Assembly: GCA_021307315.1 (NCBI GenBank) | Contig: JAJSPD010000051.1 | Span: 62,001-126,000 of the forward strand | Direction of reading: 5' to 3' | DNA length: 64,000 nt | Source of the DNA: Bisporella sp. PMI_857 | Taxonomy: Eukaryota; Ascomycota; Leotiomycetes; Helotiales; Helotiaceae | Part shown: positions 44,920 through 55,665 of the stretch, one piece after another | How the letters are laid out: every line of letters begins with the position of its first letter | Position numbering within the stretch: the stretch's first letter is position 1 | Position numbers and translations under genes: made by a program | Notes under the pieces: model-generated | Told to the model about the DNA's origin: nothing | The model's database searches: none | What the model saw: the letters and a program-made list of their open reading frames with translations, nothing else

Positions 44920-45641
44920 GAGTACATTATCATGTATTCTACCCGGCTACCTTCCACTAAGCACCATTACCGATAGACCTAAGACCAAGCTAGTAAATTT
45001 GACGTATGGCCGAACTGAGGGATCAGATACTGCAAAGAAGGAGGCATGTTTCGACAGCAGAGGGGTATAGTGAATTCTGAAGCTTTTGTATTACTAGCCT
45101 TTGTAGATTATCACTATTCAGATGCAAGCCAAACCTTCTCATACAGACCGGCTGATAGAGACTCACTGCTGGAGTCTCATCTGCCAAGTTTTGGACCGTC
45201 TTAGATCCTCGCCGGGGAGCTACCTTCCAGCGGCATTCTCTCGCGTTTAAGCGACTGCCAAGCACATAGACAGAGCTTACTGCATTAATATATAGGTACA
45301 ACAGGGCCTGTTTCTTTCATAATGTTCCTGATTTGATCTTTGCTTGATTAGCAGCTCAAGAGAACTTCCTTGATTAAGAGCGCGGCGGCTTTGCTAAGCA
45401 TTCAAGGTATTTACTCATCTTGCGAGGGGAAGGGGGGTGATTGCTATCTTTAGTTACGATAGGTGGTATGCACATCGCCAAACACTCATCACTTCACGAG
45501 CGCTGACCACGCGAACTCCGTGTGAAAACAATGTATACGTGACAATTATGTGGCGATATACACGGTACATTGAAATCGGTGGCCTCAAATATATACAGGA
45601 GAAAGACTTTTTTTTTTCATACACAAGCACCCGACAGCAAC
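44920..45641. other. Convergent 3' intergenic region
   Basis: Between two gene ends; no gene, RNA or repeat recognised. Confidence 0.5.
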
Positions 45642-47350
45642 TTAACGGAAGAGAGAGACGGCATCAAAGATGTAGTTGGCAGCAAGGAAGGTGCCATCAG
45701 TTCCCGAGCCCGAGGCCACGCCGACGGTGATTGTGTTCACACCCGTGACCAATCCCCCGCTCGCAATCGCGAAGTCATAGATATTCCCTAATCCCCTATA
45801 GGCACCTCTCGTCACGCCTCTGGAGTCGATTACAGTTGGCGCCGCCGGAGTGGCTCCTGCCTTTCCGTTGATAACAACATATGGTCGCCCTCCGGCGAAT
45901 TGTAGAGTGGTGCCGACGCGCAGCGTTGCTGCGCCGGTTGCCTGTGCTGCCGTCAAAGTGACTTGAATTGTCACGGGGTCGTTGAGACCCTTGAACACGG
46001 CCATGGGGAAGTCGCTCAACGCCGAGGAGCCCACGGTATAGGTTAATGGTCCCCAGGAAGACATGCGCGAGTCGGAGGGGTGCATTCTCAACTGCTTGTC
46101 CGCGTTGCGGAAACCGGTTGGCTTCCCATCCCAGTCGCCAATCTGGAAGAGGGTGGTCGCCGGAGCAGTAAATGTGCTTGCGATATTCTTGGTGACGGTG
46201 GTGCCAGCTGTGACAGTGACACTAGTGGTTGCGACTTTGAACTCGCCCTGGTAAAGAACTTGGGTATAGGTTCCAGGTTTCATGGCTGGAGAAGCAAAGT
46301 TATTGCTCGAATCGGCGTACGCCCAGTACTGCGCTGCGCTGTTATACCAATGCACGACGGCTTGGTATTTGCTAACATCAACACCGCTACCCTTTCCATT
46401 AACATAACCACGACCGGAGGCGGCGACGAAACCTTGGAGACCAAGGTTTCCCATGAATGAAAGGTCCGTCTTGCCAGATGGAGTACCAGAACGAGAGAAC
46501 ACGCATGCATATGGTCCGTAGAGGCCCATACGACGATCTTCAGTCTGAACGTGTCCAGAGTTCATGTACCAGTACAATGCGTTATAAGCACCAGATGGAT
46601 TCGTGTTGATGTCACGGAAGAATGGACCACCTGATGAGGTCTCGTATGCGGTGCCTGGCACAAGCATACACGCTTTCATTGCCGAGCCGCTCAAGCCTAG
46701 AAATTATCAACCTTGGGCTTATATTAATAGAGGAGAAAAGGCTTACAGTGAACTTGATCATCAATGAAGCGTTGGCTGGAGTAGAACTTGCTGCGCGTCT
46801 GGCCGTTGACAACGAAGACATCAGATCCTTCAACAGTGCTAGACGATCCACCAGTGTCAGAAGCTTGAGAAACGTCATCGTTGGGGAGCGCAGCCGCGTT
46901 AAGGCGACCAATCCAGCGAAGCTCGCCAACGCTTGGTTCAGCGGTGATATATGTCGCCATGTGGATCGTGCTGTCCGTATCGCGGATGACATAGTAGTGG
47001 ATCAATGTCGAGGTCTCGCAAGTGATCTTGACATAGTTGGTGCCACCACCTAGAATGATATATCAGCAAATACTTCACAGAATATTACAAATGAGCATAC
47101 TGTTAATTTCCTGGGCAGAGACAGTTGCCGTGCCCAGCCCAGAACCGATGTGCGAGTAGGTGGACGCATATTGAACTTGGGTTCCCATATACAAGATGGA
47201 GGTAATGTCACAACTGGACCTAGATACGGTGATCTCAAAAGAGTTTGCCGAGTTTGCGTTCACGGTGTAAGCAGAACTTGTTGTGGTTAACGTCACTGCA
47301 TCGACGATGGCAGTGAACGCCGCCAAGGGCAATAGTGAAGAGAGCTTCAT
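45642..47350 (-). CDS. Secreted rhamnogalacturonan lyase, polysaccharide lyase family 4
   Basis: Exons 47350-47101, 47049-46747 and 46696-45642 encode 535 aa, close to characterised fungal PL4 enzymes. A signal peptide is clear ([18 protein letters not shown], then VTLTTT). The catalytic beta-sandwich domain comes first, with [40 protein letters not shown] (the last intron lies here) and [20 protein letters not shown]; the His in SGHVQTE is a candidate catalytic residue by family analogy. It is followed by a fibronectin-like domain (about residues 330-400) and a C-terminal galactose-binding-like domain that begins at [14 protein letters not shown]. The enzyme cleaves the rhamnose-galacturonate backbone of pectin by beta-elimination, indicating plant cell-wall degradation. 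The start at 47350 is chosen because it opens the signal peptide. Confidence 0.93.
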
Positions 47351-48644
47351 TCTGACGGCAACCAAGAAGAGCAACGATCACCCAAAAAAGAAGAAAGGCT
47401 ACCTATGATTGAAGGAGGGTGTTCAATCACTTATGTGCCTGTACAGGGCCCGGGAAAGTGGACTTATTCGGCATTTTTGGCTGACCTGATAATTTGGTCT
47501 TGAAATGTCAAGGGTGGAATTCTGGATCGCCCGGACGATTGCAGGTCGAACTCCACACTCTTTTTTTTAATATCATGGGATCGTAGAGATATGCAGTGAA
47601 AGGGGTAAAAGATCAATCTTTAGTGAGTTGGTAGAAGGGGGTACGCAACAGATGCATCCCCTCCAAAAGTCTCCCCTCGCGATAGTGCCTGGTACGGAAA
47701 ATTCGGTTGGCATGAGGGAGGTACCGAAGCTTCCACCAGTCAAGAACATGTTTCATGGGGCGGACAATGAGGCGCAAAAAGGGGTTGGTTTAATGTTTGA
47801 TGGCTGGGCTGGGCAAATGTGCCGGATTGTGGGGTACAGATATGGACTGATGTTGGGGTGCAGCGGATCCTCATCGTCACAAATAAATGAGCCCGCCAAT
47901 CAACACGAGATCGCGCCAAGTGGCTGATTCTTTCGCAATAAAGCCTGCGCAGTTTCGTGAAAATGCTCTCCGAGATGGTTACCTTGGCCCATCAATCGAG
48001 AGGTTGTTGTCATAAGACGGTATTAATTTAAATCGGGAGGGATGAAGGGCCGGCCGACCATTCAAGAAACCCAGGAGCACTTGCGCAACAGTTGACACGT
48101 GACAAAGTGGACTATATTCAAACCATACAGGGTTTATAGACCAGAATCAAAGAGACTGTGTTCAACAAGAAGGCAGAAAAAGATGAATGATGGCGGGGAA
48201 AAAAAAGAACTAGGATTTGATATACATGTCATATAGAATCGAGCGCTGGCTCGGATGCATTCTTTATTAATGTGCAGAAAGAGACCGAAACCTGGTCTTC
48301 GTTTTCTGGGTACTTTAAAAAATCCGAGTCTCAAAATTAAAGCGTTTCATGTACATCAATCTGTTGACTATTTTACAAGCTGCCTTGATCTCTAAGACAA
48401 CGTCTGTAAACATGGCTATCTGAACCACTAGACCATCGCAGAGTTGGACTAGGTTTATAGAATACTTGAATATCAAAGTCTGGGTCGACATTCCATGCCA
48501 GAAAGTATCGGCTAAGACGAGGGTTCAATCGCCTTTTGCAGTGCGACATTATTAACTCTTCTGTAGAAGTCCGAAGTTGTGGTTCTCCGCTCTGTTCCCT
48601 GGCCCGACCATATCTTCAAGATTCTCGGTCACTTACTCAGGCTC
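47351..48644. other. Gene-free region, about 1.3 kb
   Basis: Frames at 47628-47927 (+) and 48134-48334 (-) show no recognisable content. The minus strand near 48430-48460 contains a box A-like TGGTCTAGTGG but no matching T-arm, so no tRNA is called. Confidence 0.5.
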
Positions 48645-49575
48645 TCAATGGTCGATCTTCAACGAGAAATCGACATGCGGTACACCTTGGTGTATCGAAC
48701 TCGTTGAAATAATATCAATATCTACGTCCTGTCAGCTTTCCTCTACCAAATCAACATGCAGACATACCATTATTAACATAAGCCGCAACATTTTCATTCG
48801 TCAAGCCACCACTACACTCCAGCAAAAACTCCTTCTTCCCCTTCCATCTCGTCTTGATACTCAACGCCGCAACCTTCAAACCCTCGCCCGTGAAATTATC
48901 CAGCATAATGATATCCGCACCAGCAGCAATCGCCTCATCGGCCCCCTCCTCGCTATCAACCTCAACTTCGACCTTCAGCGCGAAGCCGCCTGCTGCTTTT
49001 GCCGCTTTCACCGCTTCGGTTATGGATCCCCTCGCCCAGATATGGTTATCTTTCAGCATGATCATACTCGAGAGGTCATGTCTGTGACTGTCCACGCCGC
49101 CAACTAACATCCCGTATTTCTCTACTAGCCGGAAACCTGGCGTAGTCTTGCGTGTGCCGGCAAGGATTCCTGTGTAGCCTGCTTTCCTGACAAGCTCAAG
49201 CATAGCTCTGCTCTCCGTTGCGACTCCACTGCACCGGCTCAACGTATTAAGTGCCACCCGTTCCCCCAGAAGAAGTTTTCGCACCGGCCCTTCAACCGTT
49301 GCTACAGCTATGGTGCCCTCCTTCGGATCGAGATACGCGCCTTCGGCATGGTTCCAGCTGACGGTACACCCGGCCTGCGCAAAGATCTCGTCGAAAAAGG
49401 GTACGCCAGCCAGAACGCCGGGAGACTTGCAGAAGAGGGTTGCGGTGCGGGGAGCGGAGCCGACAACGAAGCCGCCATAGTCGAAAGAGGGTGTGTCTTC
49501 GGCGTACCAGGCTGTTACCTGCGATTTCCAGTGCACGGGAAGCAGGTCGGCAGGAGAGCCGTGAGGGAGGGCCAT
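48645..49575 (-). CDS. BNA6: Quinolinate phosphoribosyltransferase (nicotinate-nucleotide pyrophosphorylase)
   Basis: Catalyses quinolinate + PRPP to nicotinate mononucleotide + CO2 + PPi, the entry into NAD from the kynurenine pathway. Exons 49575-48768 and 48721-48645 encode 294 aa, normal length. Hallmarks are [34 protein letters not shown] (PRPP/quinolinate site), [40 protein letters not shown] and LLECSGGL. The short last exon supplies [20 protein letters not shown] and the C-terminal KIDH; its acceptor is the TAG at 48724-48722, since the nearer CAG would shift the frame. The N-terminus starts directly at [13 protein letters not shown] with no targeting signal, fitting a cytosolic enzyme. 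Confidence 0.95.
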
Positions 49576-50036
49576 TTTGTTATCTTTTAGAGCGATTGGT
49601 ATAGGGGAAGTGGTGATTGATGATGGTTAAGAAGTGGGAGGAGGGAAATGGCGAAGAGTCCGGAAACGTAGTGGGGTTATCGGGCCGTGGTCACGGAAGG
49701 AATCGTAGCCGGCTCAAAGTCCGGTCACGTGCAGCAGTTGGCTATGAAGCTCCATTTCTTAATGCTCTATTTGTATTGTGATTGAAATTCTGGGAAGGCA
49801 ATAATAGATATGCCCCGTTATATAATGATAGCGTGATTGACTGAGTAGGGTATAATATCCACTTCCGCTCTGTCTAGATTGTATAGAGCACTAAAATGCC
49901 AAAGGTATGAGTGGGATCACTCCTCCTTACGGTTATACAAAGCTTCACTAAACAATAACTGGAAGAAGCTATGATTTTATGATAGGCGGTAGGCACTATA
50001 CAGGTTAGTGGCGATGAAGACTTAGAAGAACATCAC
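49576..50036. other. Intergenic region
   Basis: Promoter side of the quinolinate phosphoribosyltransferase gene; no gene or repeat recognised. Confidence 0.5.
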
Positions 50037-51005
50037 TTACTCATAGATCACCTCTGCCCCCTTTCTCATGCCACTCCCGATCCACATCCCACAATTGAGC
50101 TTGTCCTTGTACCTTTCATCCCCAGTCTCCATCTCAATAAACAACCTCATTTTATACCTGTTGGGATCAACGCCATCCGCAACTTTCGGATCGGCAAGCA
50201 TTTGTAAGATCTCAGGCGGACCAGTTCGCCAGCCACAAGTTTTAATCGTGATGTAAGCTGGTGGATTATCGTTTGTTTGGAGTAGATAACTTGTTTCCAT
50301 CCTCATAGAGCCATCGGAAATTCTGACTTGGTTGTCCTGGCCGCCAGGCTAAAGACGAGATATGAGGAGCGTGAATAGAGAGGGATAGGGGACTTACAAG
50401 AACTGTGCCGTTGCCCCAAGACCCTGACCATGTGCCCCCAGAGAAGGAAATCCAATTCCGATGTCCTCCGAAAGGAGTAGCGCCGACTGAGATGAGGGGA
50501 TTGAGCATTACTGACATGCGGAAGTCAAGAGAGAGAGTTGGGTGTGGGAGGGAGAGATCCGGATGTGGAAATGCTGCGTCGGATGTTGCTTTGGTTGCAC
50601 GAGGTGTTCTAACGCAATCATTTCAGTCGAAGCTCAAGGAAATGACCATTTTTCAAAATAGAGATTGAAAATGTCGGATTGAGGCTTAACAATGGATATC
50701 ATGGAAACATACGCTTCAGAATCATGTTCGTCGGCACCATCACTCCCCTTGAACATCGGCTGCTCAGGCGTCCACATCCACGGTTTATGCTCTCCCGCTC
50801 TTTCATCCGCCGCCCAACCGACCTGCTGTCTCGGATCTTTAGGATCAATATATGTTCCTACAAGAGGACCTCTGGTGGCATCCATGCTGTAGACGGTCCA
50901 GTCCTTCTCGGCTGGAGTTACGATCCTCGGCTCTTCATCTACCGGGATTAGTGGTGGTAACCCAAACCCTATATTCTTAAAATTTCTGTATGCTTCAGGT
51001 TCCAT
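50037..51005 (-). CDS. DUF3237/UPF0311-like protein
   Basis: Exons 51005-50713, 50608-50398 and 50348-50037, all GT-AG, encode 271 aa. The second half resembles the DUF3237 beta-barrel family: SGSWGNGTVLPGGQDNQVRI, then MRMETSYLLQTNDNPPAYITIKT with the typical glycine/aromatic segment after it, FIEMETGDERYKDKLNCGMWIGSG and a final VIYE. The first 100 residues are a separate hydrophilic segment (PPLIPVDEEPRIVTPAEKDW). No signal peptide or membrane helix. The biochemical function of this family is unknown; no neighbour offers a clue. Confidence 0.75.
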
Positions 51006-51443
51006 CTTGATTACTAGTCGTTTGGTGAAATATATGAAAGATTAGAGAGAAATATGGGACTAAAAGGGGATAGATATGTTTGAGATATAGGCTGCTGAGG
51101 AATGATGTACTGAAGAGGGGAGCTTGGCTCGGGTGACGAATGAATCAATATGGGAGCGGTACAAATAACTTATGGAAAGAAACCAACGAAATTTAAAATG
51201 TAAGACAATCAGCATCCACTCTTTTTTGTTTTTGTGGCACAGTCATTGAAGTCTCAAACCCTTCTTGTCATCTTAAGGCACAAGGAGATGGTTGGAAGCT
51301 GGTACTCACGTGACCAAAAAAGAGAGTATGTAAGATAAGCCGTCCTAAAGTTCCACCATTCACATCCCAAAAACGTGATGAGTCAAACCAAATCCCTATA
51401 TGAATTTTTCTAAACACCACCCTCACCATCAAATCAACAACAT
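51006..51443. other. Intergenic region upstream of the tRNA gene
   Basis: Holds the promoter of the DUF3237-like gene. No other feature recognised. Confidence 0.5.
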
Positions 51444-51517
51444 GCCCGGCTGGCACAATTGGTTAGCGCGTGGGCCTTTTAAGCCCAAGGTTGAGAGTTC
51501 GAGCCTCTCGTCGGGCG
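51444..51517 (+). tRNA. tRNA-Lys (anticodon UUU), no intron
   Basis: A full cloverleaf is visible. The acceptor GCCCGGC pairs with GTCGGGC (one G-U). The anticodon stem TGGGC/GCCCA has loop CTTTTAA, so the anticodon is UUU. The T arm is GAGAG-TTCGAGC-CTCTC and the discriminator base is G. The D stem GCAC/GCGC has one A-C mismatch. Box A and box B are present. Confidence 0.93.
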
Positions 51518-51520
51518 ACT

Positions 51521-51560
51521 GTTTTCCTTTTGGATTTTTATTTTTATTTCATTTTTATCA
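51521..51560 (+). terminator. T-rich RNA polymerase III terminator region
   Basis: The first TTTT lies about 5 bases after the tRNA, followed by further T runs (TTTTGG, TTTTTA, TTTTTA), the usual Pol III stop signal. Confidence 0.7.
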
Positions 51561-51825
51561 TGTTTGCTGTTCTTTTGGACTTTTTGATCAGAGTTTGGGT
51601 CGTGGTAACGCTGACTGAAACCGGTGTTAGTTGTGTGTGTGAGAATTAAGCGAGATATGGAAATTCATAGGATAGACACCTCGACACCCCCATACTTCGA
51701 GAACATATTTTTAATTACAGTATCATAATCTAAAATTCGTACCTAACAGAACCTTACATTTTGTGGCGGTCGTCACCAATTTGCTACTTTTTTATGGAGA
51801 AGCCAGAAACTCCTGGTTCTTGAAC

Positions 51826-52857
51826 CTACTTCCTCTCTCTCCACAGCCATTTTTCGAATGCTGGCCCATCTAGTCCCTTTGGCACAAGCCTTTTACTCGT
51901 TCTCCATCTTCTCGATACACCAAAACTTGGGTGCTGGTTCGGATTTGCCATAAAATTCTTCATTCGTTGGGTCGCAGGACTATCGTCACCTTCACACATC
52001 ATCCTAGTTTTGTAGGCCCTCTCCGCGAACAATCCAGCACGAGCCTGGTCGCCATGGGCGATACAGATTTGGAATGCATCGTAATATAGCCTCGCATTCA
52101 GGACACACGCATCTGTTCTATACTCTTCTTCAAGTAGGCGGTGGAGAGTATGGCAATCTGCTAGACAATCTTCTGGCTTGCCCATCACTCGAAACTGGTC
52201 ACCAATAGCATCGTCTAACCGCGCAATTTGAATGCGACGGTCATCACTTGCCTGTCCGCAGACACTGTGTTGAGAACAGAGGTCGCAGGCACATTCAAAT
52301 CCGAATGCATCTTTCAGGGCTGATTGACGAGCAACGAACGGTTGGCCTGCGTTGTAGGAAATGGTGATCTCTTCGCCGGCTTTGATGAGTTGAGTTGCGT
52401 GAATAGTTTCACACGCGATATTTCCGTTCCAACTATGATGGGAGTTCGGAACGCAGCTGTGGTTGATTCGGCAAATTGTAGTGTAAATGCCGCCGACCCC
52501 GGCTCCAGGACCACATGGCAATGCATTTGTTCTCACTATCCCGCTAATGGAATATTTTCCGGGGAAATTGTTATGTAGCAAAAAGAAGTTTCTTTGTGCA
52601 TCCCTGGAGAGCGCCCTGAGCTCAGCAGCAACCTTCGTTTGCAACAAGTCCAGTGATTCCAAACTGGGAGTGGTGAACAATGGCTTTTCTGATATGATCC
52701 GCGTGCCTTTGGAAATATTAACCCGCGCAACGATGCCTTTTCCTCTTCCGGGAATTGTTTCAACGGTATATAGTAGCTCTAACTGATTGCTAGGGATAGT
52801 AGACAACTTCAGTTTCGACAAGCTTCCTGTGACCTCTGACACGTCTGACTCATCTGG
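51826..52857 (-). CDS. SET-domain protein; start exon not resolved
   Basis: The frame encodes about 343 residues. SET core motifs are present: GRGKGIVARVNISKGTRI at the beginning, RINHSCVPNSHHSWN (the pseudoknot NHS motif), EITISYN, and a post-SET-like cysteine cluster FECACDLCS. The C-terminal half resembles the helical region of fungal SMYD/SET proteins and ends in SRRWRTSKRLVPKGLDG. SET proteins methylate lysine on histones or other proteins. No in-frame ATG precedes the SET core. A TAG acceptor just upstream (52860-52858, then CCAGATGAGTCA in frame) suggests a missing 5' exon, but I could not find a donor that keeps frame with the neighbouring gene. It may therefore be a 5'-incomplete or damaged copy. 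Confidence 0.7.
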   Translation of the reverse strand, partial: PDESDVSEVTGSLSKLKLSTIPSNQLELLYTVETIPGRGKGIVARVNISKGTRIISEKPLFTTPSLESLDLLQTKVAAELRALSRDAQRNFFLLHNNFPGKYSISGIVRTNALPCGPGAGVGGIYTTICRINHSCVPNSHHSWNGNIACETIHATQLIKAGEEITISYNAGQPFVARQSALKDAFGFECACDLCSQHSVCGQASDDRRIQIARLDDAIGDQFRVMGKPEDCLADCHTLHRLLEEEYRTDACVLNARLYYDAFQICIAHGDQARAGLFAERAYKTRMMCEGDDSPATQRMKNFMANPNQHPSFGVSRRWRTSKRLVPKGLDGPAFEKWLWRERK

Positions 52858-52868
52858 CTATGAGCAAG

Positions 52869-53282
52869 TTAGAATCCCGTCTTTCTTATCAGAATCGGAG
52901 AACATTCTTGGTCATAAGACTTGATTGATGCATGCACTTCCGTCCACCCATATGCACTGTAATCATCTGCACCTTCATCCCAAGATTTGACTCGAGAATC
53001 GAAAAAAGTCTTCGCGCATTGGTAGACGCTTACGATATATGGACGTTCATGTTGAGTCAAGCTACCAGATACTTTGGACCCGAATCGCAGGAACTTGTGG
53101 CCTTCGAATGGAAGCAATGGGTGCTCACCAACATTGAACTCAATGTAATTGGCCTTGATATCCACCAGTTTGTCGTCCAAGAACTTTTCTTTGATGACTT
53201 CAATGAAATTCTGCCACTTTTGTTCGTCATCTTTATTCTTCGACAATGGAGGAACCATATCAAACCCGATGTTGAACCCCAT
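52869..53282 (-). CDS. Small unknown fungal protein
   Basis: A 137-residue protein starting MGFNIGFDMVPPLSK, which I take as the start because upstream codons lack ATG. It contains EFNVGEHPLLPFEGHKFLRF and YGWTEVHASIKSYDQE, recurring blocks in a family of short fungal proteins of unknown function, as far as I recall. No signal peptide, no membrane helix. It is separated from the SET frame by only about 10 bases and lies on the same strand, so the two could be parts of one badly resolved gene. Confidence 0.55.
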   Translation of the reverse strand: MGFNIGFDMVPPLSKNKDDEQKWQNFIEVIKEKFLDDKLVDIKANYIEFNVGEHPLLPFEGHKFLRFGSKVSGSLTQHERPYIVSVYQCAKTFFDSRVKSWDEGADDYSAYGWTEVHASIKSYDQECSPILIRKTGF

Positions 53283-54139
53283 ACTTTGTTGAGGATTTTC
53301 CAAGAAGAAAATGCGGAATGCTAACCTAATAATCAGGAGGTGGTGATCTTCCCGCTTGAGGTTACACGAAATCTAAGCATGTCAACCTAATACCAGGCTG
53401 GATTTATACCCAACCATAGCTGTTTATTGAAATTCAAACAGAGTCTAATACACCAAGTGAGGCTGTGAGGTATGATGCTATTCTGAATGAAACGCAACAC
53501 CCATGTATCAATCAAACGGATGCAGATTTAATTCGCCATCAAGCAATAATGAGGCCATATATTCTTGGCACTTTAACAACTCCGTGGACCACCAGGAATG
53601 ATTGCATCATCTTCCTTAAAGCAGTAGACCTCTGCTCAAATCTTATTTGGCCTGGGCTTTGGGCTTTGCTTCAGGATTGTTCACATATCGAACCTACTAG
53701 CATGTCCTAGCATAATGAAGCCTCAAGCCAGTACTATTGAATGCCCCATCACAACTAGGCAAGACAAATAGCAGAATATTGTTATAGTTATTCGCAATAT
53801 CTTGATAGGTCTAGTTTCGGACTGGCCGATAAGCCGGTATCACTTCCTGCCTTGCATTGTTTATATGCATGCAGACTCTAAAGGCAATTATCTCTAATTT
53901 CAATAAGCAAATAACCGAGAACCCTAGTTCTCTTGACCATAATATATATTCTATGCATCAAATCTGAAAACTAATTAGCGATAATTAAAATTACTGTCAT
54001 TAAGTCTTTGTGCACCGGGGCCATCCCCATTTAATCCTCAATCTATTGTATTACCATCACATTCTATTAAAATAGATATCAATTTAAATAAATATCGTAC
54101 AGGCTTGGGGATAGCATCAATAGAAAGCCTTCGATTCCT
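53283..54139. other. Gene-free region
   Basis: No gene recognised; composition becomes AT-rich from about 53880 towards the transposon relic. Confidence 0.5.
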
Positions 54140-54465
54140 TCTTAGTATTTTGCATACCAACTTTTTGCTTTGCGCCAAACATTTACTCGTGATTCTACAG
54201 AGTCTATAAGAGTATTAATAAGTTTCTGAGAAATCACGTCTTATGTTTCTTGTATTCGACTCTTCGATATCGCAGCATCCTTTTTATTATTATTTTAATA
54301 AGGGTTTGGATAATTCCGATTTAGTATAGCTTTTACTGCTCGCTATACGTGTTCGATTAGATTTATATCTGGAAAATGGGCACGCTAGTCAATTACTCAA
54401 ATTTATAGCTTATTAAACCACTTTTTAACAATTTCCGCAGCACCTATTGTAGCGTTACCTTGTTA
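54140..54465 (-). mobile_element. RIP-degraded Tc1/mariner-type transposase relic (C-terminal part)
   Basis: One frame on the minus strand, broken only by stop codons, reads NATIGAAEIVKKWFNKL, then HFPDINLIEHV*RAVKAIL, then NVWRKAKSWYAKY. The PDxNxIEHxW motif with its following RAVKAIL helix is the C-terminal signature of DDE transposases of the Tc1/mariner group. Several stops (TAG and TGA) fall where tryptophan is expected, as RIP (C-to-T on either strand) would produce from TGG. The surrounding DNA is strongly AT-rich, and no intact copy or terminal repeat is visible. Confidence 0.75.
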
Positions 54466-55665
54466 AAAAAAGCTGGTTAACTTAAATAATATAAAGTAGT
54501 TTTGGTTTAAAAGTTTTAATATAGCTTTTAGCTGTCGCGGCACGCGCTATGCATCCACAGGTACAGTGGGAAACGGTGGTATAATATACGAGAATCCAAA
54601 GCTAGAGAAGGAGGAGGAGCTCGAGGAGAGCCAGCTCTATATACGTGAGGAGCTCTGGGAGCTCGGCCATAGCGAGTCACATCTTCTTCAGGGACGGGAC
54701 GTGACATTAGTAGAGTATCTTTTGCCTTTTGACTCCAGATTTTTCTCTATAAAAATAAAAAATGTCTTTCTACCTAGCCATATACTCCCTATACTATTAT
54801 AGTAATATCAGGCTTTCTATAATTCGTGATATTAACTATTCGACGTTCCGCACGTTCATTGTTCATTCTTCGACATCAGACTGTAGGATTCGATGTGTCA
54901 TTGGCAATAGAACATTCGTTGGAATATTGTTCCCATATTAGTAGTTATCCCTAAGAAAATCGGACAGCCAAAATAACCTCCACCCTGCAAAGCGAAAATC
55001 TCGTAGTAGAGCCGGGAACCTGGACAGAAATGTAAGAATCCCAACGAAAATAGGCGTTTATCTTTTGTATCTATACTACGATATACCTAATATATCTTAT
55101 ATTGTCCATAGCCTTTTTCTGCTTAAAAACTTCTATACTGGCTAATTAGCGATGAAAATAGCATCTTGTTTCTGATTGTAATCTTACATAATTTATACAT
55201 TTTCTATAACTTGACAATGTTCCCACAACTTGAAACTTTGGCAGAGTCTATGATAGCTGTCTAAATTCCATACAATGAAAATGCAAATGTTGCTATGCCC
55301 TACAGTATATTAGATTACATGGGTGAGAAGTCGTGGTCATAGGAGTCGATAATTTTAGCCTCGGCTTGACTTGTCCGCCTTGGCCAACGCCTCCCTATAG
55401 CCACACCCATGCCTGAATCAAAGAACGACCTGGGCTGGGCAGAAGGACCGCTAGCGCGTGTAGGAAAGCAAGCATTGGTTAAACGTTATGCCGTCTGGAA
55501 TTAGCGTGCCCTTAGTTTACGCTATATCGGATACAAGCTTGTAAGACGTTATCGCGAATCTCGAAGCATTAATTCCATGCTGATAGCACTGTCTGTCCAA
55601 TACTTTAGTGTTAACCACACTTGACCCAACCTTTCCTTCCCGAATAACCACTACCTGCAACTAGT
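54466..55665. other. AT-rich flank of the transposon relic and HET gene upstream region
   Basis: Holds a 78-codon frame at 54566-54802 with a glutamate-rich product (LEKEEELEESQLYIREELWE) that is probably relic or chance. No other feature recognised. Confidence 0.45.

Noticed and set aside
48430..48540. Box A-like TGGTCTAGTGG on the minus strand and GGGTTCAATCGC on the + strand
   Set aside because: The two tRNA-like halves are on opposite strands and cannot form one cloverleaf.
48645..48768. A frameshift at the end of the quinolinate phosphoribosyltransferase gene
   Set aside because: The nearest CAG acceptor shifts the frame, but the TAG acceptor at 48724-48722 gives an exact family match, so no break is needed.
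54566..54802. Glutamate-rich 78-codon frame next to the transposon relic
   Set aside because: No recognised domain, surrounded by RIP-like DNA; probably chance or relic.
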